This document shows, in pieces, positions 8,946 to 10,240 of a stretch of 10,240 bases of DNA. A program made the position numbers and the translations under genes. This DNA is from Trachipleistophora hominis. Its lineage: Eukaryota; Microsporidia; Pleistophoridae. The first letter of the stretch is position 1. Every line of letters begins with the position of its first letter. The stretch lies in the NCBI GenBank assembly GCA_000316135.1, contig JH993998.1, positions 25,032 through 35,271 on the forward strand, in the 5' to 3' direction. The notes under the pieces are model-generated. The model was not told the DNA's origin. It made no database searches and was given only the letters and a program-made list of their open reading frames with translations.

Positions 8946-9163
8946 GGGCAAGGCCTCGTTCTATAGATGTAGTAACGAAACGTTACCCGTGAGTTACAGG
9001 GCCCAGTTCTACATACGTAAAGGGGTCTCTAACGAAACGTTACCCGTGAGTTAAATGGCCCTGTTCTTTAGATGTAATAACACGTGTAACGAAAGTTACC
9101 CGTGAGTTAAAGGGCCGCATTCTACACACGTAATAACACATGTAACGGTAATTTAGAATGAAA
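8946..9163. repeat. Tandem array of ~57-bp units with a conserved hairpin
   Basis: About four units start at 8946, 8999, 9056 and 9112, each opening with a GGGC/GGCC block, then a TTCT.(T/C)A block, then the core. The core TAACGAAACGTTACCCGTGAGTTA is identical at 8973-8996 and 9030-9053. It lacks one C at 9087-9109 and is badly decayed in the last unit (from 9143). Inside the core, TAACG-AAA-CGTTA forms a hairpin. The one-base deletion in unit 3 re-forms it as GTAAC-GAAA-GTTAC. The array ends about 80 bases past the RPN11 stop codon, so it may lie within or just beyond the RPN11 transcript. Confidence 0.8.
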
Positions 9164-9243
9164 TGGTCATTTCATACGAATAACATTAAAAAGAACGGAT
9201 CACACGAATAGATCGTTAACAAAGCACTGCTATGACAAGTGAT

Positions 9244-10128
9244 TTAATCATAAAGGATCGTAGAATGTATCGCTACTAAAAGATTGTGCAACGTATTCTC
9301 ATTACACACATCCTCACACGTGTCCATCAGGTGCTTCCTAAAATCTAACTTTCCCATTTTGTACAGTTCCAACTCTTCCTTCGTTAAACTCTTCTCCTCC
9401 TCGACCCTCTTCAGGTAATTGACCGTCAATTCTTTCATTTTCGTGCTCATGTCCTCCGACCGTACCCCTCTAATCCTCAAATTATCCGTCCAACTCTTCT
9501 TGTGCAGGTTCAGCAGCATCTTCTCCTCCATCTCAGTCTTCCTGTACTGTATGTTAAACGAGTAGTAACTCCTGTTGAGCCCGTGCAACAGTGCAATCAC
9601 TGACGGACTGTTGTAATATCCTATATTGCTCGTAACCTCTCTATACTCAGACATGGTGAGCCCCATCTGATTAGGAATTAACCTGAAGGCGTCCAGCACA
9701 ACCTTTCCCTTCACGCTCTGTATAGGATCAATAACAACGGCCACCGCCCTCTTGTTCAGCTGCTCAAATGCAGACTGCGTGCTTATATCGACATTGCTCA
9801 GCCAGCATCCAAAGCCAGGGTGACTGTGGTACCACCCAACCACAGTCTCGTTACGACCGGTCACTGCCAGCGTGTCCATCATTTGTGTCTGAAAAACCGG
9901 ATCAACGGCCTCAACGGTAACACCCGTGCCGCTTTGCGGCATGGCAAACACGTCCACCACTTTTATTGTGAACTCGTCTACGAACTCTCCCAGCATAAGC
10001 CCCATTACCTCCATGGGTATGCCTGCACGGCCGTGTTTCAGCATTTTTAGAAGGGCTAGCGATGATATTTGGATGATTTCGCTGGTGTCCGGCACTTTGC
10101 CAAGCGAGTCCATCATTGCAAAGTTCAT
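9244..10128 (-). CDS. RPN11: 26S proteasome lid subunit Rpn11 (PSMD14/POH1), JAMM deubiquitinase
   Basis: Encodes 294 residues, near the usual 306-310. Rpn11 is a zinc metallo-isopeptidase in the lid of the 19S regulatory particle that removes ubiquitin chains from substrates as they enter the 26S proteasome. The MPN+/JAMM domain spans roughly residues 15-150. Its [16 protein letters not shown] and [13 protein letters not shown] segments, with catalytic Glu40, are nearly the same as in other eukaryotes. The full metal-binding set H-x-H-x7-S-x2-D is present (His101, His103, Ser111, Asp114), in [13 protein letters not shown]. The [17 protein letters not shown] strand and the HGLNR.YYS and [10 protein letters not shown] segments also match. 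The C-terminal helical part, which packs into the lid helix bundle, is about six residues shorter. The start at 10128 follows a CCCC motif. An in-frame ATG at 10233 would add 35 residues unlike any Rpn11 and is rejected. The enzyme should be active. Confidence 0.97.
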   Translation of the reverse strand: MNFAMMDSLGKVPDTSEIIQISSLALLKMLKHGRAGIPMEVMGLMLGEFVDEFTIKVVDVFAMPQSGTGVTVEAVDPVFQTQMMDTLAVTGRNETVVGWYHSHPGFGCWLSNVDISTQSAFEQLNKRAVAVVIDPIQSVKGKVVLDAFRLIPNQMGLTMSEYREVTSNIGYYNSPSVIALLHGLNRSYYSFNIQYRKTEMEEKMLLNLHKKSWTDNLRIRGVRSEDMSTKMKELTVNYLKRVEEEKSLTKEELELYKMGKLDFRKHLMDTCEDVCNENTLHNLLVAIHSTILYD

Positions 10129-10240
10129 TGAGGGGTTTCTCCCATTTTTTTTATTTTGTGTGGTCGGGGCTGTGGTGATTAATTTAGCGGAGGATTGGCG
10201 GAGAGTGTAAAATAAAATGAACCGGTGGTTCATCGTAAGC
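10129..10240 (-). promoter_or_regulatory. RPN11 upstream region with CCCC motif and a tiny upstream ORF
   Basis: Read on the minus strand, a CCCC run (10132-10135) stands three bases before the RPN11 ATG, and an A-rich run lies just above it. A six-codon upstream frame starts with an ATG at 10145 and ends in a TGA at 10127-10125 that overlaps the RPN11 start as ATGA. If transcripts begin at or near the CCCC, as suggested for microsporidia, this upstream ATG would not be in the mRNA. A GAACC/GGTTC inverted repeat lies at 10219-10231. No certain TATA box was seen. Confidence 0.45.

Larger units (their letters stand above)
7852..9243. other. Convergent intergenic spacer with two repeat arrays
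   Basis: This spacer lies between the 3' ends of SEC8 and RPN11. It contains a possible poly(A) signal for SEC8, a small perfect hairpin (7980-7995), a 10-unit 11-bp array (8298-8407) and a four-unit array of 53-57 bp (8946-9163). A Tyr-rich 62-codon open frame on the minus strand (8496-8684) has intergenic composition and no CCC motif, so I do not call it. No AATAAA was seen in the 3' flank of RPN11. Confidence 0.6.

Noticed and set aside
8946..9163. CRISPR-like array
   Set aside because: The whole 57-bp unit is repeated, with no unique spacers between short constant repeats, and the context is eukaryotic.
9820..10210. Two plus-strand open frames opposite RPN11
   Set aside because: They are antisense shadows of the strongly conserved RPN11 coding sequence.
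10129..10233. In-frame N-terminal extension of RPN11 starting at the ATG at 10233
   Set aside because: The extra 35 residues resemble no Rpn11 N-terminus, and the CCCC motif sits right before the ATG at 10128.

Overview
The window looks like a piece of a nuclear genome from a small, AT-rich unicellular eukaryote, most probably a microsporidian. Three intronless genes are visible. One is unmistakably eukaryotic (the 26S proteasome deubiquitinase RPN11), one is very likely an exocyst subunit (SEC8), and one is a divergent sliding-clamp-fold protein resembling a 9-1-1 checkpoint clamp subunit. In all three the best ATG has a CCC/CCCC run within about 10 bases upstream, as known for microsporidian start sites. 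Proteins are short for their families, and coding DNA (about 35-50% G+C in sampled lines) stands out from non-coding DNA (about 20-30%). The genus cannot be named from this.

Layout. Bases 1 to about 4060 are AT-rich with stops in every frame and hold no gene I can support. From 4061 the composition becomes richer in G+C, leading into the clamp-like gene (4214-4900, +). A 590-base spacer follows, with two 40-bp direct repeats and two copies of a roughly 58-bp dispersed element whose third copy lies at 3212. SEC8 (5491-7851, +) comes next. RPN11 (9244-10128, -) points toward it. The 1.4-kb spacer between these convergent genes holds two repeat arrays: ten 11-bp T-tract units (8298-8407) and about four 53-57-bp units carrying a conserved small hairpin (8946-9163).

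The three proteins act in separate processes (DNA damage signalling, exocytic vesicle tethering, protein degradation), so there is no sign of an operon or shared pathway. I found no defence, mobile or secretion system. The most interesting material is the repeat structure in the spacers, the short clamp protein, and the retained but shortened exocyst subunit.
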